In this document: one piece after another, positions 9,972-21,100 of the stretch
How the letters are laid out: every line of letters starts with the position of its first letter
Position numbering within the stretch: the stretch's first letter is position 1
Assembly: GCA_032718475.1 (NCBI GenBank)
Contig: JAUCBJ010000669.1
Coordinates: 1-37,234 of the forward strand
Direction of reading: 5' to 3'
From: Nemertoderma westbladi
Lineage: Eukaryota > Xenacoelomorpha > Nemertodermatida > Nemertodermatidae
DNA: 37,234 nucleotides
Notes under the pieces: generated by a model
What the model was told of the DNA's origin: nothing
The model's database searches: none
Seen by the model: only the letters and a program-made list of their open reading frames with translations
Made by a program: the position numbers and the translations under genes

Positions 9972-11110
9972 TTAAGGGGGGGGTAGCGCATTTTCTGACC
10001 AAAAAGACGAATTTTTGAAACATATCCTATCTGATGCAGAATTTCTTGCTGAATCCAAATATGGAAACCGTTTTCCCATATCTTGCTTAGTTTTCGAGAT
10101 ATCATGGATAGAAGATACTGGCTCCGATATATCGCGATATCGGTAAAGGCGATGAAGTTTGGGTTTGCATTCAATTTCTGCAAATTTCTGTGCTCAGTGG
10201 TGCCAATTGGATGTCTCCACGAGAAAGAGCACAAAATTTTAGTTGAGAAGGTATTTTTTTATGATTATTGGACCTACTTGTCAGTTTATAAGACAACTTC
10301 AAGTCTCCGGAATGAAGACGGGACTCGAATAAGCGACTCGCGGTCTTTGCGGGATTACACGGAATAGACTTATCGGTCATCGGAGATCTTCAAAATGTAT
10401 AATCTCCAGTTCTAGTGGTCGTACGAAGTTCGTTTTAGGCTCATTCGAAAGCTCTTTTCTTAGAGAACAAAGTTACCATTTGATTTAAGATAAAATGGTT
10501 GTGAAGCAACATAACATGAATTTGGGTAAAATATGCCTTGCAAATTTTGTTCAAGTTATGATTGCTCAGGCAGCTTTCAAGAGTTCGCCAAACCAAATGG
10601 TAACTTTGGTCTCTGAGAAAAGAGCTTTCGAATGAGCCCAAAACGAACTCCGTACGACCACTAGAACTGGAGATTATACATTTTGAAGATCTCCGATGAC
10701 CGATAAGTCTATTCCGTGTAATCCCGCAAAGACCGCAGAGTCGCTTATTCGAGTCCCGTCTTCATTCCGGAGACTTGAAGTTGTCTTATAAACTGATCAG
10801 TAGGTCCAATAATCATAAAAAAATACCTTCTCAATTAAAATTTTGTGCTCTTTCTCGTGGAGACATCCAATTGGCACCACTGAGCACAGAAATTTGCAGA
10901 AATTGAATGCAAACCCCAAACTTCATCGCCTTTACCGATATCGCGATATATCGGAGCCAGTATCTTCTATCCCAGATATCTCGAAAACTAAGCAAGATAT
11001 GGGAAAACGGTTTCCATATTTGGATTCAGCATGAAATTCTGCATCAGATAGGATATGTTTCAAAAATTCGACTTTTTGGTCAGAAAATGCGCTACCCCCC
11101 CCCCCCTTAA
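9972..11110. mobile_element. TTAA-flanked palindromic (fold-back) element inside the 5' LTR
   Basis: The body, 9976-11106 (1131 bp), consists of two arms of about 507-513 bp (9976-10482 and 10594-11106) in inverted orientation around a loop of about 111 bp. The ends are G8-TAGCGCATTTTC on the left and its complement with C12 on the right. TTAA lies on both sides (9972-9975, 11107-11110), while the 3' LTR has a single TTAA at that place, giving an exact empty site. TTAA duplication is the hallmark of piggyBac-type transposases, but these ends do not resemble those of the piggyBac relic at 28611. There is no internal gene, and open frames in the arms mirror each other. Confidence 0.9.
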
Positions 11111-11206
11111 TGAGATTTACAGCTTTCTGACGCTGTGATTGGTTGAATTTCTAGGGCAATCGCAGCTGCTGTACTTGTGTATAGGACATACCTATTTGTT
11201 ATGTGG

Positions 11207-11215
11207 TATATAAGG
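11207..11215 (+). promoter_or_regulatory. TATA box of 5' LTR
   Basis: TATATAAGG lies about 100 bp downstream of the palindromic insertion and is the strongest TATA-like motif in the LTR. The same motif is at 24212-24220 in the 3' LTR. A start about 25-30 bases downstream would be expected. A weaker TTAATTTA lies at about 11243. Confidence 0.6.
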
Positions 11216-11288
11216 CCTTGGTTTAATATTGAGCGGTGATTATTAATTTATCCCTCACCGTAACGCGATAGAGTTGCTATAGGAAAGC

Positions 11289-11294
11289 AATAAA
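11289..11294 (+). promoter_or_regulatory. Polyadenylation signal in LTR
   Basis: AATAAA follows the TATA box by about 80 bp. The 3' LTR copy at 24294-24299 would be the one used for the element's RNA. It lies within the segment complementary to the putative primer site after the 5' LTR. Confidence 0.5.
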
Positions 11295-11736
11295 ATTAAG
11301 TTCAAATAGTACTAAATTTAATAGTTATGTATGCAGTATTTATAAATCATTAATTATTAACTATATAATAAGTTTGATATATACGGTATATACTGTAATC
11401 TGCATTGAAAGTAATATATGAAGAAAGATATAACACAAGACGTTGTTCAACGATTAAAGGGAAACAAGGGGAGCTATTTGCCGCACATGGTGAGTGTCAA
11501 GCCATTTGTTCTCTGCCCTTTATTGCCAGTGCACTGTGTGTGATTGACAGCCCTTTGTGTCCGATAGTTGTCCGGTTCAATTATATTCCGGGCACCATAA
11601 TCTATACATACACTTCATATATTCATTAAGCCTATTAAAGTACTAATTAATTAGCGTATTGCAACTCAACGTAAAAATACCATCGCTCCGTGACAAATAT
11701 CGCGTTGTGAGTTAGAAAAAGTCAGCGGCGCGAACA

Positions 11737-11751
11737 TTAATTTTATTGCTT
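11737..11751 (+). promoter_or_regulatory. Putative self-priming primer binding site
   Basis: TTAATTTTATTGCTT starts at the first base after the 5' LTR and is perfectly complementary to AAGCAATAAAATTAA at 11285-11299 inside the LTR. If the latter formed the primer, its 3' end would pair with base 11737 and extension would first copy the last LTR base, as required for minus-strand strong-stop DNA. A tRNA primer site would normally begin TGG, and no TGG occurs nearby. Self-priming is known from Tf1-type elements of yeast; applying it here is inference. Confidence 0.4.
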
Positions 11752-13924
11752 CCAACAGTATTTATTTACTTGTTGTTTTCATATCGGAAGCAAATTACAA
11801 GATTAAATTTCCAAACTATTTGGAATAAACATACAGTATTATTTCTGATGTGATTATAACGTACAGTATTTCTAGAGTTTCATTTGTTTGTGAGCCTCTA
11901 TAATACCTTAAAATAATTTACTGTATGTGTCCGTAGGCTTGACTACTCTTATTCCTGGGTGTAAAATATACAGTATTTTACACATTTCCTGCGCACTGTA
12001 GAATTATAAATCGTGATAGGCATCAGATAAGTCCTAGCGTATCTCTATAGTGTATTGAGATAAACTGTTGAGAGGTTGGCGACAGTTTGTCTTGTCCATT
12101 CCTGTCGGCTGTGATATGAATGTCAGTAATAAGCTTCGTGACAGTGCATGGTTTGATGTTGTAATTCGGTGCATGTGATCTGTATCCGTATAGTCTGCTG
12201 CGCCCTGGTCAAGGAGTTCTCGATAATTATCTAAGTTGTCCGATTAAATCGTTTGGGTATAGGATAAATCCCACTTCGTACTCCGGAGGCTTAGTTTTTA
12301 TCTAGAAGTTATTGAGTTTTCATATTTTAAAGGCTTGACTCTCCGCGAGCAAAACTTCTTTGTTTCAAGATCTGATCAATCGGGGATCTGGGTTGTATTG
12401 TTCGCAAATAACGGTGAGATTTCGAAACACATTAATTCACTGCGCATTAATATGGCCGTCCTACATAATAAATCTTCTGACGGTCTCAGATAATTCCGTG
12501 GAGTATATTGGTGGCATATTATTTGTGTGGACTGACCTAATACTGAGACATAATACTGTAGTTAACACTGCGGTGTAGTAAAACAGTTCGATTGAGGTCG
12601 TGTGTCTCAGCCTTCAGAAGTGTAGGTACTGTACGTACTGCATGTACTTGTAGGAAGTGGAATCACACTTCGGTTTCCAAAAGGGTTTTGATAATTGTCT
12701 TTCTTTCATATATACTGTACTACGCTGTCAATATTGATTATTATGATTATATTAAACGTAATAACAGAATAATACATACTGTACAGTACAACTCTACTGT
12801 ATAAAATAATTTCAGATACTCTCTTGTCAACTTATTATATTAAACTTTACTGCACTTGTTTAAACTAAACTATTATTTCAATTTATACTGCTTTCTGTAC
12901 TGCATGCCGAGTTGCAGTGGCCCGATTAAATACGATACTATAAATAGGCTTCTAAGAAATTGCAGTAACCAGACTAACAATTAATTTAGGCTGTACGGCA
13001 AGGCCTGAAATTGTAGAACGGAAGTAACGGAACTGACAATCAGAGAGGCACAACACTGCTGCACTGTACAGCAGTGTATCTCATCTGTATACAGCCCAGT
13101 CAACCAGTCTGCCATTGCTGTCTGCCAGACTGAAGACTACAGCCATCCGTGATGCCGACTGCTGGTGTTGAACTACTGCAGTACTGAGATACCTGTCACC
13201 TAAACAATAGGCTGATAGGGTAAAACATTTTCTAGACATTAAGCATAGCACCATAGGCTTACCTACTACAGTACTACACCCTACTGCTGTACTGCCTAGA
13301 CTAGACATACCGGTACCACCTACAGACCTGCATAGGCCTACTGCAGTTGCAGTACCTACAGTAGTAGGTCAGCAAGTCTACCTGTCTACTGTCAGACTGT
13401 CACATCCACTGATCCAGATATCCTACCGGGTACTTCTGTTTCTGTACATCCAACAGTCAAGCTTAGTACATCAATACAGTCAGACAGTAGCCTGGTAGCA
13501 GCAGAGCAGAGTAGGACTAGTACTTTATCTGACAGTAGTAGTAGTACCCATACTTCAGTACCGGTACTTCAATATTTACAGTCCTATTTATACTGTATTA
13601 CGCCATTACAGCATTAGGTCTAGGCCTAGCCTAGATACCGGTACTATCTATACTGACTATCTGCAGATCTGTACTGACTATTCAGCTATCAGGCTATAGC
13701 CTGACCTGTCACCTGTCTGCGTTAATCTGCTAATACCAGTCAGCCAGTACGTCAGCACGGGTAGGTCTGTAGATGCTGTTACATATCTAGGCTTAATTTT
13801 TAATTTAGCCTTCTATACTATTTCACTAATTGCATATCCCAATCCCATACTGCCATATCATCAGGCTGTCAGGTAAGTCGGTCTAAATTATTGCAGTATT
13901 AGAGTATTACTATATTAATGTATT
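11752..13924 (+). other. Long leader of the BEL element
   Basis: About 2.2 kb between the LTR and the first ORF without a supported gene. From about 12590 to 13760 it is unusually rich in short words such as TACTGTAC, CTACTGCAG, AGGCCTA and ACCGGTAC. A consensus splice donor lies near its end (13873). Confidence 0.6.
13870..13878 (+). promoter_or_regulatory. Consensus splice donor before first ORF
   Basis: CAG|GTAAGT matches the donor consensus perfectly and lies 52 bases before the ATG at 13925. An acceptor-like TTATTGCAG follows too closely (about 13888-13896) to be its natural partner. Its position recalls the major donor of retroviruses, but no downstream coding exon other than gag-pol is evident. 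Confidence 0.35.
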
Positions 13925-15178
13925 ATGGACCCTAATTTAACTATACTTAGTGACAACGATTTGGACCAGACAAAAATACCTACTACCGGTAGTGGCATTG
14001 ATAGTGGCCCTGATGAAACTTATATTACAGGACCTGACTCTCCAACCACTAGTACTATCACTGGGGTACCGGTACCAGTAACAGTATCGGTAGGCTTAAC
14101 AGTACCAATAACTGATCCCGTGATTATTACCTCATTGCCCACTGTAGTTAGATCTAAGACTTACACTACCGGTAATACAGTTCTGACAAATAGGCCTATT
14201 CCAGTGACAGCTTCAGCAGTACCTATTCCAAACACTGTTGCTGCAACCACCCCTAGTGCCACCGCTGCAGGGCCAAGTAATTATATTCCAGTTTATAACC
14301 CACATAATTTAACCCAATTTCAACGCCCAGCACTTACCCAGTACTTCGATTTTAGAAGTTTAACCTGGGAGCATTTGTATGAACAAAATGTACCTAAGGA
14401 TTACTCAAATTGGGTTAAGTTTGGAAGAACTATTCGTGGTTATGTGCAAGGGTTTGTCAACCATTGTACTAAGTTGAAGAGTAAGTGTAAACGTGAAGTA
14501 CCGGTATTATCTTTAATAGAGTATAAAAAATTAGATTTGGAACTGAAGGAGAAACTATATAGAATTAAAGTAATATTGTCTGCCTTTCATGAAGCAGCCA
14601 TACGTGGTGAATCACAATCAGCTCTGGACTCAATAGATAGCTTAATGTCCAAGACAGTGGATATTGCAGAGACAGCAATACTATTAACAGAGGGATTGGT
14701 TAGAGAAGCCGTAAAAGGTGATCTTCGTGCACAAGGAATTCTTCCTGAAGAGACGGAGTGTGAAACTGATATTGAAATAGTAGGTGATGAAGGTGAAGAA
14801 GGTGATGATACAATTAATAAGTTCTTGTCTCCCCTCTTTGATTTTCATGGTGAAGCTTATGTGAGAGACAGGTTAAAGGGATTGAATGCACGCAGTAAGG
14901 AATCAGACAATATTGTGCAAGAATTATTTAAGCAGATGGAAGAAGGTGACAGGCAATGTGAACAAGAAGCATTAGATGCACTAAATAAAACATTAGAGAT
15001 AGAGTTAGCCATTTCTGATCTGGATGCTAAGCATGAAGCAGATCGTGTTCATCGGGAAGCAGAACGAGCTAAGCAAGAAGTAGAATGTGAAATAGATAAA
15101 GCCAAGAAGTTGAATTTGTGGCAGCTAAAAGTCGGCTTGAAATTCGTCAACAGCAGGAAAAAACAAGACAAAAATTGA
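13925..15178 (+). CDS. BEL element ORF1: extended N-terminal gag region, 417 aa
   Basis: It starts at an ATG 2.2 kb after the LTR. Residues 1-125 are rich in Thr, Pro, Val and Ser and look disordered. About residues 135-260 are mixed and helical (QRPALTQYFDFRSLTWEHLY; WVKFGRTIRGYVQGF). About 270-300 is an acidic stretch (IEIVGDEGEEGDD). About 305-400 is strongly charged and predicted to be coiled coil (HREAERAKQEVECEIDKAKK). I do not recognise a family for the helical part; usual BEL gag starts close to DUF1759. The last residues after about 15108 lose the heptad pattern, while the overlapping downstream frame picks it up. So the true junction with ORF2 is probably at about 15100-15118, by a -1 shift or a one-base loss. 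It likely acts in particle assembly. Confidence 0.8.
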   Translation: MDPNLTILSDNDLDQTKIPTTGSGIDSGPDETYITGPDSPTTSTITGVPVPVTVSVGLTVPITDPVIITSLPTVVRSKTYTTGNTVLTNRPIPVTASAVPIPNTVAATTPSATAAGPSNYIPVYNPHNLTQFQRPALTQYFDFRSLTWEHLYEQNVPKDYSNWVKFGRTIRGYVQGFVNHCTKLKSKCKREVPVLSLIEYKKLDLELKEKLYRIKVILSAFHEAAIRGESQSALDSIDSLMSKTVDIAETAILLTEGLVREAVKGDLRAQGILPEETECETDIEIVGDEGEEGDDTINKFLSPLFDFHGEAYVRDRLKGLNARSKESDNIVQELFKQMEEGDRQCEQEALDALNKTLEIELAISDLDAKHEADRVHREAERAKQEVECEIDKAKKLNLWQLKVGLKFVNSRKKQDKN

Positions 15179-18100
15179 TAGATGAAATGCGTTCTGCAAA
15201 TAAATATAAGTATACCTATAAGAGCAATACTCCAGAAGGTAGCAGAAGGTCTAGTTTTTATACCTCAGATGAGAGTAATTGTGAGGGCACCAATAGTGGT
15301 GGTAGTGCAAAGAGGCATCATCGTAAGGCTAAGGATTCACGCCATAGAGCACCATTAAAAATTCTCCCTGATTGTCCACTCCAAATGAATCCTCATATCA
15401 GCCGTGCTTCCAGTTTTATACATTCAGCCGAAAATATGGTTATCAGCTCTCCTGTTATACAGTCACCCACTGTTTCTACAACTTACTCCTTGGCTGCATG
15501 TCAGCCATCAAAGATTATTCCTAACCATCTTAGTCCTATTCCAACTACTAGTGCTTCTATTCAACAAAAAATAGTTGATCTACAACCTCCTAATGCACCA
15601 TTTGTTACAACAATGCAACAAGAGGAAACAATTCATCTTTCCAGCACCACAATGCCTTCTCGTATACCTCGGGTCTCCTTTGGAGGAGTATCTCCTGTGC
15701 CCCTCAACCCGGAGGTACCTCCATTTGCTCCAAGGAGTTTTCAAACACCAGTGACAGATAATGTTACATTGTCTGAGAATGATAAACTCTCTGTTGAAAA
15801 GGATAAAATCATATACATTCTGCAAGAATCTAACCGCGAAGCACAGAAACTGGATCGTCTACGGGAAGAAACCCTTTCACTAGCAGGTAAACATCGTTTA
15901 CAATTGGAGCAGTTAGAACAACACAGAGTCCAATTGGAGGAGTTGCAACAGGAAATGGTTATCCGCCAAGATTATTTAGCAACTACTCAGCCTCTTGTAT
16001 CTAGGTCACAAGCAGTACATGGTGCAGCAGCCATTCGTAATGCCTCAAAAATAAATAATATTTATCAAGAAGCAGAATGTTCTTCCTTACCAGATGTTAA
16101 TAGTAGTGGCGTGCATAATTACCCTTCCCAAATTTTACGACGTCCTCCATCGAATGATCCCATTAATGAGACTTCTGAGTTGAATTCTATGCTCGCTTCG
16201 CAGAGTTTTTCGAGACAACTTGCGAGGACAGATGCTAGACAAGCACTTATGATGGGAACTATTACCAAATTCAATGGCCAACTTTTAGAATGGATACCTT
16301 TTCTTGACCACTATGAAACTTCTATTAAGGACAGTCTTCTTCCAGCCAATGAAAGGTTGAAGCTTCTTATAGATAGCTTGGATGGTGAGCCAAAGAAATT
16401 AGCAGAAGGGTTTAGGGGTATGCCAAATGGTATAGATAATGCATGGGACATTCTAAAGAGAAGATATGGTAATGAAACAACTTTGGCATCGAGGATTTTT
16501 GATAAGTTGACAGTTCATCGTAAGGTTACAACAGATAATTTAATTGCATATGCTGATGAACTGAGAACCATATGTCGCCAGTTGGATTGGTTGAAGAAAT
16601 CTGATACCTATAATAATCCAATGGTTGTGAGAATGGTTTCAGCGGCACTGCCCACAGGAGGTATAGGTTATCGTTGGGACAAAATTGTACTTTATACACG
16701 TGATAAACATAGACGTGAACCAGTGATGGAGGAATTTCTCGAATTTCTTCAGAAGGAAACTGACTTAACCTTTATTAAGAGAGAGCGTGAACGGTCTTCA
16801 GACAAACATTCAATGGGAAAGGATAAGGTTGCTGACAGACATTCTGTTGGGAAGGATAGAGATAAGAGACAATCTCACAATATTATGCAATTAAATGATA
16901 TACATGAGGAAGGTGAAACAGAAGATGACACAGGTGGACGTGTACAAAATCTTTATAGCAAACCTTCAAAGGGTCAAGCAAAGTTTCCTTTTAAGAAACC
17001 TCAACGTGATTTATCTATAGAAAATAAATCAAAACCAATCAATAATGCAATTGCAAATTACTTGGCTGAAGCATATAGTGACCTTTTGACTGATGTCATA
17101 GATGGTGGAACTCTAGAAGGTTCTTGTTTTAATTCCATTGGTGATAACATAAAAATGAGCAAAGAACCTTGTATTAGATGCAAGAAAGGAGGGCATAGGA
17201 TAACCCTCTGTGATGTTTTCAAAAATGACTCTATTGCAACTAGGCGAGAATTCCTTCGTAAGAATAATTTATGTTTCATATGTTTGCGACCGGGACATTT
17301 TCGTTTAGACTGCAGATCTTCTTTACGATGTTTCAAATGTAAGGGTACTCATAATCTTTTGCTTCATGTCGACAAAACACCCCCAGCACTTGATAGGGTT
17401 CATAAAATATGCGAACTAGTAGAAGAAACAGTTAACAATAGTGATATTATAGATACTGATGAATTTGAGGAAAATGAATTTACTGATGAAGAAACTTGCG
17501 ATTCTCGATATGTATATAAAGCATTGACCTATGAGGAGGATACTAAGATTCATCCAGCAGGTTCAAAGAATCAAGATCGTATAAGAGAGTTTCCAATTCT
17601 GCAGGTTAGAATTAGGGGAACAAGAGGACTAGTGACTGTAAATGCTCTATTAGATAGTGGTAGCTCTCTTTCCTTTATTGACAAAGAGTTAGCTGAACTA
17701 ATTTTTCAAGGGCAAACTAGGAAACCTCTACGGTTAAATCTCTCTGGTGTTATGGATGTATGGAAAACTACAGTACAAACAGGTTATTATGAAGGAGATT
17801 TATTGCCTGCTGACAGGATGCTCAGTGGTATTGTTCCACATGCTAGGTTAGTAGTCATTCCTAACTTCCAAACTAGTCAATCTACACCTTATGATTGGGG
17901 GAATGACAAATTTACACTTCAACATAAGATTCCATATCATGCTGTAGACTATCCAGGTATTAATTTATTAATAGGACAAAACTTGCATGAAGTGTTTGAA
18001 CCCTTGAACAAAATTCCGAGTAATCCATTACCACTTCAAGATTATGCAGTCCTGACACGGTTGGGCTGGTATTGTACTGGGCCCTCAGAACGTACATTAT

Positions 18101-21100
18101 ATGAACGTGGTATCGCAAAGGATCACATAGTTGGTAATTCAGTAGACATTCCCTGTTCTTCCAAAGATGTCTCCGATAGTTCTGATTCGGAAGTTGAATG
18201 GTCCAGTGAGGCACTGCGCTGCACCAATACTGATCCAATTGGCCTGATGCCCGAGGAAGAGATACTTCAATGCCAAACTCATCTATGTAATCTGCTTCAT
18301 GATTCTACCACTCATTTAGATAATCCTTCTACCTGTGAATCTTTAGCACCAATTGAAGAAGCTATTAATAAACTTAGACTTACTGAGAAAGTTATTGCTT
18401 GGCTTGATCAAGACAAACTTGAACATAACGCTAATGCAAAAACCCTGTCTGTGGAAGATGAACGATCACTTCAAATTCAACAAACTACTCGACGATTTAT
18501 CCCTGAAGAAGGGAAATATGAAATTGGGCTCCTATGGCGAGCTCAAGAACCAAACTTAATTAATAACCTTCCCTTGGCTCTAACTCGTGCTCAACAATTA
18601 AAACGTCGATTATTAGCCAACAAAGAAATACACAAGATGTATTCCGATAAAATGAGCCATTATATTTCAAATGGATATATGGAGGAGATTCCTCCTCATA
18701 CTCAAGATACCAACAGAACATATTATTTACCACACCACTTTATTCAACGAGAAGATAAACCAGGATGCATACGAGTTGTTAAAGATGGCGCTGCAATGTA
18801 CAAAGGTCATTCATTAAATACAGAACTTATGTCTGGCCCTAATCTTCTCCGGTCTCTTACAGGAATTTTAATTCGCCTACGCCAATATAATATTGCATTT
18901 GCATCCGATATTAAGGAAATGTTCCTTCAGGTGAAGGCATGTGAAATTGATCGTGATAGTTTAAGGATTCTGTGGTGGCCTGAGGGTAAACTAACTTGCG
19001 AATTGCGCCAATATAGAATGACAATCCAGGCCTTTGGTCTAATATCAAGTCCTTCAAATGCCAGTTTCATACTGCAAAGTACAGCTGATGATAATAAATT
19101 GAAGTTTCCTCCAGGGGTCATTGACAATATAAAGGAAGATTTTTATATGGATGACAATTTGTGTTCTAAACCTACTGTGGAGGAAGCAATTGTTACAGCG
19201 AAAGGCACAATTGAATGTCTGAAATTAGGAGGTTTTAAGCTTACTAAATTTGTAAGTAATTCAAAGGAAATGCTATCCTCTATTCCGAAAGACGACAGGG
19301 CTGCCACTGATATAGATCTTTTTAAAGAGCCTCTGCCTGTTACCAAAACCCTAGGTTTACGATGGAATACTGAGGCAGATCAATTATACTTTCAAGTGAA
19401 GCCACGTGGTGGGGAAGTCAGAACGAAGCGCATTTGTTTAAGTATATTGTCTTCTAACTTTGACCCTCTGGGTTTTATTTGTCCTATTACTCTACGAGCT
19501 AGGCAGTTGGTTCAGAAAATGTGGAAGCTTGATACAAACTGGGACGACCATTTGGATGGGGTCATATTGAAAGAGTGGAAAGCTTGGGAATCGCAATTAC
19601 CAGCTATTGATCAGCTATTAATACCCAGAAAATATTTCTATAATGCTCAACCCCACCATCAATATGCATTACATATGTTTAGTGATGCTAGCACACAGGG
19701 CATGGGTGTTACTGCATACTTTCGCAAGGAGGATGATACTGGTGTCGAAGTATCCTTAGCCTTCGCCAAAGCGAAGCTTAAACATGAGTCATTAGACATT
19801 CCTAAGGCAGAGCTTCAAGCTGCCGTATATTCTGCCATTGTAGCAAATGATCTTATTGAACAAACCAAATATAAACTACATCAAATTGTCTATTGGACGG
19901 ATGCAGCACTGGTTCTGCAATATATAACTAATAGTAAATGTGAGTTTAGTGTCTTTGTCAGAAATCGAAGGCATGTAATTCTGAATACTTCAAAGCCGGA
20001 ACAGTGGCGTTATTGTCCAGGCCCACTGAATCCAGCAGACATTGCATCCCGAGGAGCTACTCCTTTGGAGCTGTTACACACTGAGTCTTGGATTCATGGT
20101 CCAGAATTTCTTCAACAACCTGAAATAAATTGGCCTAAACAACTCAGTCAACAACAAATAGAACAGGCCAAGGGAGCAGAAATAATCAGGCCAAAATCCA
20201 AACCCTCAAAGTCCAAACTTTTACGAAACTCACTTGGCTCCTCAAATAACTATATCATTATTCAGAATACCTTTACTGGTAGTAAACTAGATATTCTAGA
20301 TAAAACATTCTGGACAAATGCACCGGATCTACCTGACCTTTCTTTGGGTGTTTCTCAAAGATTAGAGAATTATTTCAACCATTACAGTTCATGGAACCGC
20401 TTATGTCGTGCAGTAACCTATCTTAGGTTACTCTTCCACTATTGGTACAATCAACGTCAGACACGAAAATTCATGTCTCTGCAAGAAGTAGACTGTACAA
20501 ACTTGAAACTTTTACGTATCACACAAAAACGAGATAACCTTAATGATTATGACAAGTTGCTTACTCATGCAAACCTTATACTTAGCAACCGATACAGTAG
20601 CATAATGAGAGATGGGCTTATTAGAGTCGGTGGGAGATTGACCAATGCTCCTCTTTCATTCGACACTAAATATCCAATTTTAGTGTATGATACAAGAGTG
20701 CAAACAAAAATCATTTCTGATGTTCATAAGTCATTATTGCATGCGGGTCGAGAATATATCCTCAATCAAATACGCACGCGTTATTATTTTGTACACCCTC
20801 GCAAGGCCTTGAATTTTGTACTTAATGAGTGTATTCCATGTAAGAAAATTAACTGTAGACCTATGACACAATTAGAGGCTGCTTTACCACTTGAAAGACT
20901 TGGTAGTTACTCACCCCCATTCACTTTCACAGGTGTCGAACTATTTGGGCCTATTGAAGTAAAAAGGGCTCGTACTTTGGTAAAGAGATGGGGTGTACTG
21001 TTCATTTGTCTGACTTGTCGAGCAGTGCATATTGACATGGTGAACGACCTTAGTATGAATAGTTTTTTATTATGCCTTAGACGGCAAATTGCAAGATATG

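Larger units (their letters stand above)
9658..11736 (+). repeat. 5' LTR of BEL element, interrupted
   Basis: After removal of the insertion at 9976-11106 and one TTAA, the LTR is exactly 944 bp, the same as the 3' LTR. By eye only three substitutions separate the two copies (in AAATAGTRCTAAA, CGCACAYGG and ATCTAYACAT), about 0.3 percent. The promoter, R and U5 parts lie downstream of the insertion and are intact. Confidence 0.95.

Noticed and set aside
9923-11110. Open frames of up to 103 codons in the LTR palindrome, on both strands
   Set aside because: They are mirror images in the two arms of one inverted repeat, cross the element border and have no protein-like features.
9972-11110. Palindrome as a deletion derivative of the piggyBac relic at 28611
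   Set aside because: Both use TTAA, but the termini (G-run TAGCGC versus CACTAGAACAGC) are unrelated.
11405-11629. 74-codon open frame in the LTR, identical at 24410-24634
   Set aside because: It is preserved only because the LTRs are near-identical; it overlaps R/U5 and has no recognised domain.
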